A stretch of DNA of 64,000 bases from Ruminococcus sp. FC2018 (GTDB taxonomy: Bacteria > Bacillota > Clostridia > Oscillospirales > Ruminococcaceae): NCBI RefSeq assembly GCF_000621805.1, contig NZ_JHXH01000002.1, positions 176,538 to 240,537 of the forward strand. The letters run 5' to 3'. This document shows positions 14,656-23,700 of the stretch, in pieces. The translations under genes were made by a program, and so were the position numbers. Under the pieces are notes generated by a model. It worked only from the letters and a program-made list of their open reading frames with translations. It was not told the origin of the DNA and made no database searches. Within the stretch, counting starts at the first letter, position 1; the number at the start of each line of letters is the position of its first letter.

Positions 14656-16332
14656 ATGACAAAAACAACAAAGACAACAAAAACAAGAAGACCCGTAAGC
14701 AAGGTAAAAAGAACAGCAGCCGCAGTTATGGCAGCAATGATGGTAGCAACAACAGCTGCAAGCATAGGCGCATCGGCAGCACCGGGACGCTGTGAACTGC
14801 TCAACCTGTGCAATTTCACAAGAACAGCTGATGATATCGTCAAGAGCGAGCTGAAAAACAAGAGCTACAGCGAAGTGCTCAAAAAGTGGCAGACAGCGCT
14901 CAAGGATCCTACCAAGGCGTTCCCGAACGGCTGCGACCTTGACGGCGACGGCGAGACTACCGAGGAAGAGAAAAACGAGATAGCTGACAAGGTCAAGGAA
15001 TATGCAGCAGGAATGACCGTAGGTCTTATGAAGATGGGACTCAACGCTTGCTGCGACGGTCTGGCAGACTGCTTTGAAGGACCGATGGGCGATTTCGCAA
15101 ATGCGCTCTTCGATGTTCCTCAGGAAGCTTCAAACGATGACATTATCGACAAGATCGACGAAAGCACAAACCTCGTGCTGAAAAAGATCGAAGACAGTGA
15201 GAACAATATCGTAAACAGAACTTCAAACCTCAATGTTGCCAGCGAGTACGGCAAGATAATGGATAAGTACGATTCCGCAGCAGGCAATCACCGTGAGGCT
15301 ATCAAGACAGCTCTCAACGAAAAGAACAACGAGTCCAAGACCGTTGAGATAGCAAACTCTCTCGGCGATCTGGGCGAATGGGCAAACAAGAACATCGTTA
15401 CCAAGAGAGGCGAGGCAAGAACAGTCCTCACAGCAGATTACTGCACCACAGATCCTGAGCACCACTACAATCTCTACAAGATGGCATTCAAGGTCGCACT
15501 TGACAAAGGCTCTCTGTTCATGAAAGAAGCTGTTGAAAACTCACAGCGCTATGTTGTGAACTGCACAAACAAGTACCTCAAGAGCAGCATCACCCTGCTT
15601 GAAATGCTCGCAGCAATGGAAGACGTGAGCAAGTTCACCCCACAGCAGATCTCAAAGCTCTCTGCATCAGCACTCACAAATTACAACAAGATCAAGGACA
15701 ACGCTTACAAAGCAGATTCTTTCAAGGCACAGGTCCTCGAAGATCTGCTCGGCGACAACGGTATCCTGACAAGGTCATCTCAGTACGTTCAGCGTAAGAT
15801 CACCGAGCCTACTACATATGTAGCTAAGGGCGTAGAGGAATATAAGCACGTTAAGCTCAGAAAGGATCTTGACTACTGCTCAAATATCCAGTTTATCTAT
15901 CCTTACTACAAGCGCTGCGCTCTTTATTCAGAGCCTTATGACTGGAAATGGATCGCCGGTTCCGATACACAGCGCATGAGCGCAAGAGGTCTTGGCTATA
16001 AGGAAGTTGAAGGTATCTGCAAGCACGCCCTGAACACAGGCTACACAGTTGAGAATTACCTCAAGGCAAACGGATTCAACATCAACAATAACTGCGGCAA
16101 AAACCGCATTCTCGCAACAGGTCACTTTGATGAATACCACGGCAAGAACTGGAAAGCCTACACTTCTTACGAAGGCTTCTACGGATTTGACATCAACAAG
16201 AAGTACGGCAAGGATGCAGGCTCTGAAAAGTGGAACCTGATCCGCAAGCATCAGCTTGGTCTCGGTATGCCGGGATGCGACGAATGGAAAGTCGGAGATG
16301 ATTACATCTTTATGTTCTTCGTAAAGGCATAA
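14656..16332 (+). CDS. Secreted helical protein of unknown function, paralogue of the 547-aa protein
   Basis: Start at ATG 14656 (AAGGAG upstream), 558 aa. Lys/Arg-rich N-terminus and a signal peptide with a likely cut after GASA (about residue 42). The mature part is mostly helical and includes KKIEDSENNIVNRTSNLNVA and LYKMAFKVALDKGSLFMKEA, then a region with EPTTYVAKG, DWKWI and a C-terminus ending in DDYIFMFFVKA. It is colinear with the protein at 30802 throughout, including NSQRYVVNCTNKYLKSS versus NSQSYIKEKTNKYFRSC. No known family is recognised. Long amphipathic helices would suit a pore-forming or cell-surface binding protein, but that is a guess. Adjacent histidine kinase and regulator probably control it. 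Confidence 0.85.
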   Translation: MTKTTKTTKTRRPVSKVKRTAAAVMAAMMVATTAASIGASAAPGRCELLNLCNFTRTADDIVKSELKNKSYSEVLKKWQTALKDPTKAFPNGCDLDGDGETTEEEKNEIADKVKEYAAGMTVGLMKMGLNACCDGLADCFEGPMGDFANALFDVPQEASNDDIIDKIDESTNLVLKKIEDSENNIVNRTSNLNVASEYGKIMDKYDSAAGNHREAIKTALNEKNNESKTVEIANSLGDLGEWANKNIVTKRGEARTVLTADYCTTDPEHHYNLYKMAFKVALDKGSLFMKEAVENSQRYVVNCTNKYLKSSITLLEMLAAMEDVSKFTPQQISKLSASALTNYNKIKDNAYKADSFKAQVLEDLLGDNGILTRSSQYVQRKITEPTTYVAKGVEEYKHVKLRKDLDYCSNIQFIYPYYKRCALYSEPYDWKWIAGSDTQRMSARGLGYKEVEGICKHALNTGYTVENYLKANGFNINNNCGKNRILATGHFDEYHGKNWKAYTSYEGFYGFDINKKYGKDAGSEKWNLIRKHQLGLGMPGCDEWKVGDDYIFMFFVKA

Positions 16333-16367
16333 GCCGCAGCGAAAACTAAGACACAACACAAAATCAA

Positions 16368-16398
16368 GTACCCGCACCAAAAAAGTGCGGGTACTTTG
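16368..16398 (+). terminator. Intrinsic terminator after the 558-aa protein gene
   Basis: Perfect GTACCCGCAC / GTGCGGGTAC stem with A-rich loop, then a short TTT. Confidence 0.75.
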
Positions 16399-16493
16399 GC
16401 ATCTTGATGCAAAAAATCTTCAAAATCTCTTTTCATTTTGGAAATAATGTGCTATAATACAGAAAACGGACAAAAATAAAGGAGGTATGCACA

Positions 16494-18140
16494 GTGAAAA
16501 GCAAAAACAAAAAGCGCAGGCTGCTGTTTCAGGTAGCCGCCATTGTGCTGCCTCTGTTCCTGCTGCTTGCCGTCATCATCTGCCAGCAGGTTTACAGCAA
16601 CTCGGTGGACAGCTTCCTTGAAGCGCAGAACTCGTTTATCGAGGAACGCATCGACCTTGCGCTTCAGAACATCTCCCTGCTTGACGATAACAAATTTGAT
16701 GACAATGCGCAGGGCTGGCTGATAGATTATCTTGAAAAAGACGGCGCTATGGTCAACGAAAGCTTGACAGAAGCTGAAGAGGACAAACTGCGCAAATACT
16801 TTGTAGGAGAAGACGCTTTTACTAACGAATGGTTCCTTGCGCTTCCCGAAGAGATCAAGCAGCTGTATACAAGACAGTTTTATCTTGTGTTCATTCGTGT
16901 GATAGAGAGCGCCGTGCTCGACAGCGACTATGAGAATCTGTTTTTTATGGATCTCACAGACGGCTATCAGGGTCTTGTCCTGCTCGATGTCAAAAAGAAC
17001 GGCAAGAGCCTCAGCACCGGAGATCATTACGATATCGACATTGACAAACACCCTGCTATCAAGCAGCTGATCGAGACTAACAGCGACGAGATAGTTTTTG
17101 AAAGGAATGATAATTTCCCGTCTTCCGCCAGCAACTATATCGGCTGCAAGCCCATCGTGATAAACGGAAAAGTGAGAGCCGTCATCGGCATCACATACAA
17201 TTGGGACGCCCTGCATTCGTCCCTGCACAGCACGATAATCAGAACAATGATAATCAGCGTTAGCGGTATGCTCATAGTTATGGCAGTAATAATCCTGCTG
17301 CTTTACCGCAGGGCAGTCAAGCCTGCCGAAAAGATACAGAAAGCGCTCATCGGATACACCGCCGATAAGGATACCGAGCAGATCGTCGAGAAGATGCACG
17401 AGATCAAAGAGAATAACGAGCTTGGCTATCTCGCAGGCACCGTTTCAGACCTCGCCGTTGAGATCGAGACCTATACAAAGAAGGTCGCCGAAATAGCGAT
17501 CGAGCGTGAACGAGCCGAAAAAGAGCTTTACGAGGCAAAGGTCGCTGTTATGACCTCGCAGATACAGCCGCATTTTATGTACAATGCGCTGACATCTATC
17601 GCTATGATGTGTCAGATAGACCCTGAAAGAGCGCAGGAGGCAACCGTCGCCTTTGCAAAGTACCTGCGTGGAAATATGGATTCCCTCAAGCAGACAAAGC
17701 CCGTGGCGTTTGAAACGGAGCTTGACCACCTGAAAAATTATCTCTATATCGAACAAATGAGATTTGGCAAAAAGCTGAATGTGGAATATGACATTCAGAC
17801 AACGGATTTCAAGCTGCCGATGCTGTCGGTGCAGCCGCTTGTTGAGAATGCCGTCAAGCACGGCGTAGGCATGAAGAAAAAAGGCGGCACCGTTACGATC
17901 AGCACAAGGGAGACCGAGGACGCATTTATAGTTACAGTTTCCGATGACGGCGTGGGCTTTGATGTGAACGCTCCGAAGAAGGATGACGGGCGTTCCCACG
18001 TCGGAATGGAAAACACTCGCACAAGGCTAAGAGATATGTGCGCAGCAGAGATAAAAATAGAAAGTACAGTCGATGTCGGAACGACTGCGACCATAACACT
18101 GCCAAAGGAGGAACAGGATAATGAGGATACTGTGCCTTGA
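16494..18140 (+). CDS. LytS/YesM-type sensor histidine kinase
   Basis: GTG start 7 nt after AGGAGGT; 548 aa. TM1 (about 11-31), an extracellular sensor domain (about 32-245), TM2 (about 246-272) and a HAMP linker (RRAVKPAEKIQ) lead into a His_kinase domain. The phospho-acceptor is in QIQPHFMYNALTSIA and the ATPase has VQPLVENAVKHGVG and DDGVGFD. Sensor, TM2 and HAMP are homologous to those of the PP2C phosphatase at 28761 (for example IVFERNDNFP versus SVFERAKDFP, and VRAVIGITYNWD versus VKAVFGVASNWD). It phosphorylates the response regulator whose gene overlaps its last 20 nt. TATAAT at 16453-16458 is a possible promoter. Confidence 0.92.
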   Translation: MKSKNKKRRLLFQVAAIVLPLFLLLAVIICQQVYSNSVDSFLEAQNSFIEERIDLALQNISLLDDNKFDDNAQGWLIDYLEKDGAMVNESLTEAEEDKLRKYFVGEDAFTNEWFLALPEEIKQLYTRQFYLVFIRVIESAVLDSDYENLFFMDLTDGYQGLVLLDVKKNGKSLSTGDHYDIDIDKHPAIKQLIETNSDEIVFERNDNFPSSASNYIGCKPIVINGKVRAVIGITYNWDALHSSLHSTIIRTMIISVSGMLIVMAVIILLLYRRAVKPAEKIQKALIGYTADKDTEQIVEKMHEIKENNELGYLAGTVSDLAVEIETYTKKVAEIAIERERAEKELYEAKVAVMTSQIQPHFMYNALTSIAMMCQIDPERAQEATVAFAKYLRGNMDSLKQTKPVAFETELDHLKNYLYIEQMRFGKKLNVEYDIQTTDFKLPMLSVQPLVENAVKHGVGMKKKGGTVTISTRETEDAFIVTVSDDGVGFDVNAPKKDDGRSHVGMENTRTRLRDMCAAEIKIESTVDVGTTATITLPKEEQDNEDTVP

Positions 18141-18906
18141 CGATGAAGAGCTGGCATTGCAGATGCTGGAGATGTGCGTAAAAAAAGCCGAGCCCACGGC
18201 GGAGGTCTGGTCATTTGACGATCAGGACGCACTGCTGGAGGACGCAGAGGATTCGGGCTGCGACGTGGCGTTCCTCGATATACACATGAGAGGAATGAAC
18301 GGCGTTGAAGTCGCCAAGCGCCTCAAGGACATCAACCCGAAAATGAACATAATCTTTGTTACAGGCTTCTCTGAATACAAGGGCGATGCTATGGACATGA
18401 AAGCCAGCGGCTACATAATGAAGCCGGTGACCGCCCAGGAGGTCAGGGAGGAGCTTGATAATCTGCGCTACCCCATCAAAATGGTGCCAAAGAGCAACGC
18501 TTTGCTGCGTGTGCAGTGCTTTGGCAACTTCGATGTTTTTACACCAAACGGCGAGCACGTCCGCTTTGAGCGCAGCAAGTCAAAGGAGGTCTTTGCATAT
18601 CTCGTATCCCGTCACGGCAGCTCCTGCACTTTCAAGGAGATCTTTGCTGCCATCTATGAGGACGAGGCTTATGACAAGAAGCTGCAAAACCTCTTGCAGA
18701 CCTACATCTATGCTATGATAAAGAGCCTAAAAGCCGTCGGCGCAGAGAGCGCAGTAGTGCGAAGCTACAACGCCATTGCTGTAAATCCCGATGTGCTGGA
18801 CTGCGACTACTACCGCTTCAAAGAGCTTGACGCAGCTGCGGTAAACTCCTACGAATGCGAGTTTATGAGCCAGTACTCGTGGGCGGAATTTCTGTATTTT
18901 GAATAA
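18121..18906 (+). CDS. Response regulator with SARP/OmpR-like C-terminal DNA-binding domain
   Basis: 261 aa. The receiver domain (1-115) has RILCLDDEE, phospho-acceptor Asp in VAFLDIHMRGMNG, and the conserved Thr-equivalent and Lys in FVTGFSEYK and GYIMKPVTAQE. The C-terminal region (about 125-261) begins RVQCFGNFDVFTPNG and continues RSKSKEVFAYLVSRHGSSC with a winged-helix and partial BTAD-like tail, as in SARP-related regulators. The start follows AGGAGGAACAGGATA inside the kinase gene, so kinase and regulator are coupled. Predicted targets are the 11-bp-phased TGCAAAGAA repeats at 14554 and 19003; this is inference from how SARPs bind. Confidence 0.87.
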   Translation: MRILCLDDEELALQMLEMCVKKAEPTAEVWSFDDQDALLEDAEDSGCDVAFLDIHMRGMNGVEVAKRLKDINPKMNIIFVTGFSEYKGDAMDMKASGYIMKPVTAQEVREELDNLRYPIKMVPKSNALLRVQCFGNFDVFTPNGEHVRFERSKSKEVFAYLVSRHGSSCTFKEIFAAIYEDEAYDKKLQNLLQTYIYAMIKSLKAVGAESAVVRSYNAIAVNPDVLDCDYYRFKELDAAAVNSYECEFMSQYSWAEFLYFE

Positions 18907-18937
18907 AGTTAAAGCACCCGATCATTGGACCGAACCA

Positions 18938-18963
18938 TTTTGTGCGCACAGTACAAAATGGGG
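18938..18963 (+). terminator. Possible terminator hairpin after the regulator gene
   Basis: CCATTTTGT / ACAAAATGG perfect 9-bp stem, followed after GGAGGCCC by TTTTTTG. The T-run is 7 nt from the stem, so termination efficiency is uncertain. Confidence 0.4.
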
Positions 18964-19002
18964 AGGCCCTTTTTTGTGCGTTTTTTGCCAACGGCGGCAT
19001 TG

Positions 19003-19022
19003 TGCAAAGAAGCTGCAAAGAA
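19003..19022 (+). promoter_or_regulatory. Second pair of TGCAAAGAA direct repeats (11-bp period)
   Basis: TGCAAAGAA at 19003 and 19014 matches the pair before the 558-aa gene in sequence and phase. No good -10 follows. Downstream (to 19155) an open frame reads FKYAVISALTALVYGAGC, like a lipoprotein signal whose mature part is lost. This looks like the relic of another target gene of the SARP-like regulator. Confidence 0.5.
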
Positions 19023-19165
19023 CAGTTTGAAAACCGAGGAAAAGATACCCTTTAAATATGCTGTGATCTCTGCGCTTACTGCGCTTGTCTATGGTGCAGG
19101 TTGTTCAGCAAATTTTCTCGTAAACGGCAAAGGTGAAATAAGACCGGCATTATAATGCTTTGAGC

Positions 19166-19194
19166 TTGAAAATGAGTGGGAGGTATGATATAAT
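19166..19194 (+). promoter_or_regulatory. Sigma-A promoter for the condensation-domain gene
   Basis: TTGAAA (19166-19171), 17 bp, TATAAT (19189-19194); GGAGGAATATAA precedes the start codon. Confidence 0.7.
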
Positions 19195-19218
19195 AAAGAA
19201 AAAATCGGAGGAATATAA

Positions 19219-20469
19219 ATGGCTGAACATTACTACGACCCTATGCTGTGTTCGTGCTCGCCGGAAAACCCGATGACAATGGGCGTTACAGCAGTGCTTA
19301 CCGAGCAGATAGATGGAAATCTGCTGAAAGAAGCTGCAGAGGAGCTTCGTGAGCGCTTTGCGTATTTTTATGTAAGAGCGAAGATCGAGGGTAACGATAT
19401 CGTCGTTATACCCAATCCACTGCCTATGACCGTGCGGAATACCTGGGCACCGATAGAGCTTGCTACAAAAGAGGCTAACTATCACCTTGCAGCAATTAAA
19501 TATGAGGGTGACCGTATCTGCCTTGAAATAAACCATACTCTGTCTGACGGTGCAGGTGTATTGCCGTTTTTCAAGAGCTTGCTATTTGTCTATCTTTCCA
19601 AAAAAACAGGTGTTTCTTTCCCAACTCAGGGCTTTCGTCTGCCCGGAAGCGAGATCCCCAAATCTGAAACGGGCGATCCTTTTGCAGCTGTGGATACCGA
19701 CAGCATACAAGAACCATTTTACCGGAAAGAACCAACTCAGGACTTTTACCGTCTGCCGTCACGAAACGGTGAAGCGGATCATATCTATTACCTGAAACTG
19801 CCCGAAAATGCCGTAATGAAATATTGTAAGGAGAATGACGGAAGCCCGAACGTGCTTTTGGCTGTGCTCATTTCAAGGGCAATAAGACGTGCTGATCCCG
19901 AAAGTGAAAAAACTGTCACCGTGTCCGTAGCGATAGACCATAAATCCATGCTTGGCAATTTCGATAATTACAGAATGTTTGCCAATGCCTATGAGCTTGA
20001 TTTCCCGAAAGAACGTCAGCTTGATGATATCATGAAGTCGTGTACCATTACAAGAGGTCAGCTTATGCTCCAGGCACAGCCCGAAAACTCAGCGTGGTAT
20101 ATAAAAACGAGAAAAATGGGCTTTGAAAAAATGAAGGCGATGCCGCTGCAAATGAAACTGGATATTCTTCCTAAAGCCGCATCAGCAAGCCGCTGGACTG
20201 CGTCGGTTTCCTATGTGAACAGCCGCAGCTTCGGTCCTCTTGACCCCTATATCAAGGAGCTTTATTGCCTTGCAGAAGTATGCGCAGTTGATGTTATGTC
20301 CGAGATCGCATGCATAAATCACAGCTTCTTTGTCGCATTAGGTCAGCGCAATTCTTCAAGGGAGCTTTTTGAAGCACTGCTGTGCGAGCTTGAACAAGCC
20401 AATATTCCATTTAACATCATGAGAGATGAGGAGTATCATCTGTGCGGTCTCAGATACGAGGATCTGTAA
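19219..20469 (+). CDS. Stand-alone condensation-domain (acyltransferase-like) protein
   Basis: The 416-aa product contains EINHTLSDGAGVLPFFKSLL, the HxxxDG catalytic motif of the condensation/alcohol-acetyltransferase/wax-synthase superfamily. The later SYVNSRSFGPLDPYIKEL segment fits the second half of that fold. Members transfer acyl groups from CoA or carrier proteins to hydroxyl or amino acceptors. No carrier, adenylation or thioesterase domain is nearby, so a peptide-synthetase role is unlikely. The acceptor is unknown. It has its own promoter and terminator. It lies between the two-component genes and a transfer-gene relic, so its membership in the surface regulon is uncertain. Confidence 0.8.
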   Translation: MAEHYYDPMLCSCSPENPMTMGVTAVLTEQIDGNLLKEAAEELRERFAYFYVRAKIEGNDIVVIPNPLPMTVRNTWAPIELATKEANYHLAAIKYEGDRICLEINHTLSDGAGVLPFFKSLLFVYLSKKTGVSFPTQGFRLPGSEIPKSETGDPFAAVDTDSIQEPFYRKEPTQDFYRLPSRNGEADHIYYLKLPENAVMKYCKENDGSPNVLLAVLISRAIRRADPESEKTVTVSVAIDHKSMLGNFDNYRMFANAYELDFPKERQLDDIMKSCTITRGQLMLQAQPENSAWYIKTRKMGFEKMKAMPLQMKLDILPKAASASRWTASVSYVNSRSFGPLDPYIKELYCLAEVCAVDVMSEIACINHSFFVALGQRNSSRELFEALLCELEQANIPFNIMRDEEYHLCGLRYEDL

Positions 20470-20509
20470 GGTGAGATCGCTATGCTGTAAATGTAAGACT
20501 ATATAGCTA

Positions 20510-20537
20510 CAGTCGGGATAAAACCCGGCTGTTTTTG
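20510..20537 (+). terminator. Intrinsic terminator after the condensation-domain gene
   Basis: CAGTCGGG / CCCGGCTG arms, ATAAAA loop, then TTTTTG. Confidence 0.82.
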
Positions 20538-20566
20538 TTTTGGAGGTGCAAGAAAGAAAAAGATAA

Positions 20567-20773
20567 TGACAGAAGAACAGCAAAGCTACGTATGAGGCGA
20601 AAAACTACTTCGATATGGTCGCACCGGGCGTGATAAAGTTCTACCCCGACTACTACATTTGCGGCAATTTCTCTAAATTTTGCTGGGCTGTAACGGAGTA
20701 TCCGCCGACAATGAGACAAGATCATCTATTGCAATTACAGCATGAATATAATAAAATAACAGCAGTTGGTTAA
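20567..20773 (+). pseudogene. Fragment of a VirB4/TraE-type conjugation ATPase
   Basis: One frame reads YEAKNYFDMVAPGVIKFYPD, then YYICGNFSKF and WAVTEYPPT. This matches the N-terminal part of VirB4-like ATPases in Firmicute conjugative elements (NYFDM... IKF... YICG... WAxxEYPPT). Just before it, MTEEQQS lies in a different frame, so there is a frameshift as well as loss of everything after about 65 codons. It is a relic of an integrative conjugative element and adjoins the abnormal start of the 1768-aa gene. Confidence 0.75.
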
Positions 20774-20785
20774 AAGATTTATTTT
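20766..20785 (+). repeat. 20-bp repeat, copy 2
   Basis: Identical to 14434-14453 (TTGGTTAAAAGATTTATTTT) and immediately followed by the ATG of the 1768-aa frame. Confidence 0.7.
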
Positions 20786-23700
20786 ATGATACTTGTTGAC
20801 AACAGCGCATCGGCTCAGAGCAGTAGGAACGCAGCCGTCGATACCGCTGCTGTGAACTACGATCTTTCCGCTTCTGATATGACTATGACAGCTGATCTCA
20901 GCTACGTTGTATCAGACACGGAGGAAAACACTGTCACCCTCACCCTTGAGGGCGGCACATTCAAGGAAGGTATCGGTACAGATGATATCCGCCTTGACAA
21001 CGCTTTTGCACAGATGACTGTGGAGGATGCTGCTGCATCGGGCAATACCCTTACGCTGAAGCTGAAGGGTACACCCGTAAAGAACGAGCAGGTAAACATC
21101 TATGAGGCCGGCACCATCGTTGTGCTCGCAAGCGGTATCAGCGATGCCAAGGACTATGTCACAGCAAAGGTACCTGTACAGACACCGTTCATCGGTTTTG
21201 ATGCAAAGACGATCAAGGTATCAGACGGCAAGGTTACCGCCGACATCATCGTTTATCAGAAGGGTGTTGCTGCGCTCACTAAGGACGATATCACAGTTGA
21301 GGGCGTAAGCGTTACAGCTGCTGAGGTCAAGGACGACCATACCGTTGCTCTGACAATGGAGGCTGATGTTAAGTCGGTAAACGAGTTTGCAGCTCTTGTA
21401 AACGGCAAGAAGCTGACAGTAGGCGGCGAGGAGAGCACTGCTGCTCTGTCGGAGGTCTATTTCATGGGCTATCTTGATTATGCCGAGCAAAACGGCGATA
21501 ATCTTGACCTGACTGTGGACCTTTGCTCCTTCAACGGCAATTTTGCAGCCAATGCAAGCGCTGACATGGTATCATTCGGCGGAGACTTTAAGGGTGCCAA
21601 GGTCAAGTCCGTTAAGGTCAACGACGGCGATGCAGTGCTGGCACTTTCCGTTCCTGCAAACGGAATGACACCTGAAAACTTTGAGTTCAACGGCGAGGTG
21701 ACATTTGCTCCTGCTGCCTTTGAGAACGCATGGGGCGAAAAGCCGGCAGCTGCGGTAACAGATAAGAATTTCTATAACGGCACCGCTATGGAAAGAGCAT
21801 ATCAGCCCCAGGGTGAACTTGATGCTAGTACTCTTCTGGATATCCAGAAATATACAAGAGGTCTGGATACCACCTTCGGTGCGGTCTGCTACTACGGTCA
21901 GATCGGTATCCAGGTGCTTCAGGGTGCTAAGGCTATCCTTGAGGCCTGCGGTGTGCTTGAATCCGAGCACGCAGCTGTTATGAAGCAGCTCAACAAGATC
22001 ATCGGTATGATCGAGAATATGCAGAAAACTCTTGATGCTCATACTCTCGAGCTCAAGAAGATCGAGGAGCATTTATCGAAGCAGGATCTTAAGGAGTACG
22101 ACATTGTTTACAGAAACCTGAACAATGCGCTGAAAGGTCTTCAGGGTACTTTAAGAGATGCCAAGAAGGCTTATGCTCTGACCTACTGGGTAAAGGGCGA
22201 TGTACTGCCCACCGGATATGCTATCACAGATGCCAGCGGCAAGGAGCTTGCATCTGATGCAGAGATACCCGATGACTACAAGATAAGCACTTCCGACGGT
22301 TTGAAAAATCCTTCGGACGTTTTTGGAAAGATCCTTGATCTTGACACCGCTACAGACGCTCAGGTGGGCGAGTATAATCAGGCGATACTGGATTACATAG
22401 CCGATCAGGCAAGCAAAAACAACCCTGTCTTCACACAGTTCAATAACAATGTAGCAGGTTTTGAGCTAGCACTTTCAAACGCTTTGGATCTGGTAAATAA
22501 TGTAGGCAGCAGCTATCAGCCATTTGATGCTTTTGATACCTACTGTGCACAGCATTATAACTTTGATTCTCAGTCCTACGGGCCGAGAGTAGCGATCAGA
22601 GAAAATGCGGCTGTTACCTTCACTCAGTCCATGGCTGTTCTGGGAGTTCTGAAAAACATTGCCAAGACTCCCGAGCAGAGCAATTATATCGGTATGAACA
22701 AGAAGTACCATGCTGCTATGGAAAAGATCGACAGCAGTGTTCCTGCAGGTCACGGAACAGACGAGATACTTGCTTATCCTCACGGCGGCACAGAGACAGA
22801 GGTATCTACAGGCAAGTATATCAAGGATGTAAAGCTTGCAGGTGAGGAGACCTCGGCGGCTGCAAAGAACGACCTTATAATGGAAGGCTATACCGTTGTG
22901 GACTATGACCTTAACTCAGGCATTTACGGCGGCAAAAAGATCTATCTCGGCTACACGACGACCGATAACTACAGCGAGGCTATCAAGGATTTCAGAGTGA
23001 TCGAGACTTCTGCAAAGCCGTCGAGCATGCTCATTGATGATAAATGGTATTATCTCTGTCCTTATATGGGACACAGCGACTTTACAAGCGGCAAGGGCGA
23101 CCTTAACGCCAGTGCAGGCGGTGCAGACCTTGTCATTTATTACACAAAGACCGAGACCACCGATAAGAGAGCCGTTGAGCGAGTAAGTTTTGGCGGTGCA
23201 TGGGATCGTGGAACGAGTGCGACCATGCAGAGAGTTTACGATAAAGACGGCACCACCGTACGTGAACTGAATGCAGGTGCAGGCGGCGATGACATCTGGA
23301 TGCATCAGTACAAGACGAGAAACAGCGCCGGTGAGCAGGAATATATCAGCGAGCTTAACCTTGCTTCCTGCTGGAGCAACGGCGGTGACGACGCCAAGAA
23401 CGAGCTTAAAAATGCTGGCTATACCGTGCTCGATTACGACCTTAACAACGGTGCAGGCGGCGCATATATTTACTTAGGGTATAAGACGACCACCGATAAG
23501 TCTCAGGCGATCACGAAGATGTATTTAAGCGGAACTAAGAATGATCAGGGCATTGTCGTTGACGGCGTCGAATATGCTGCTCTTAATAATATGGTCAATC
23601 TGAATTCCGGCAAAAACGCATCGAAGATCTATCTTTATTACTCTAAGCGTACAACTGATGAGCCGCTGACATCCTTGTGGTTCAATAACTACAAAACGGG

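Noticed and set aside
16453..20469. Peptide-synthetase or natural-product cluster around the condensation-domain protein
   Set aside because: No adenylation, carrier or thioesterase domain is encoded anywhere near it.
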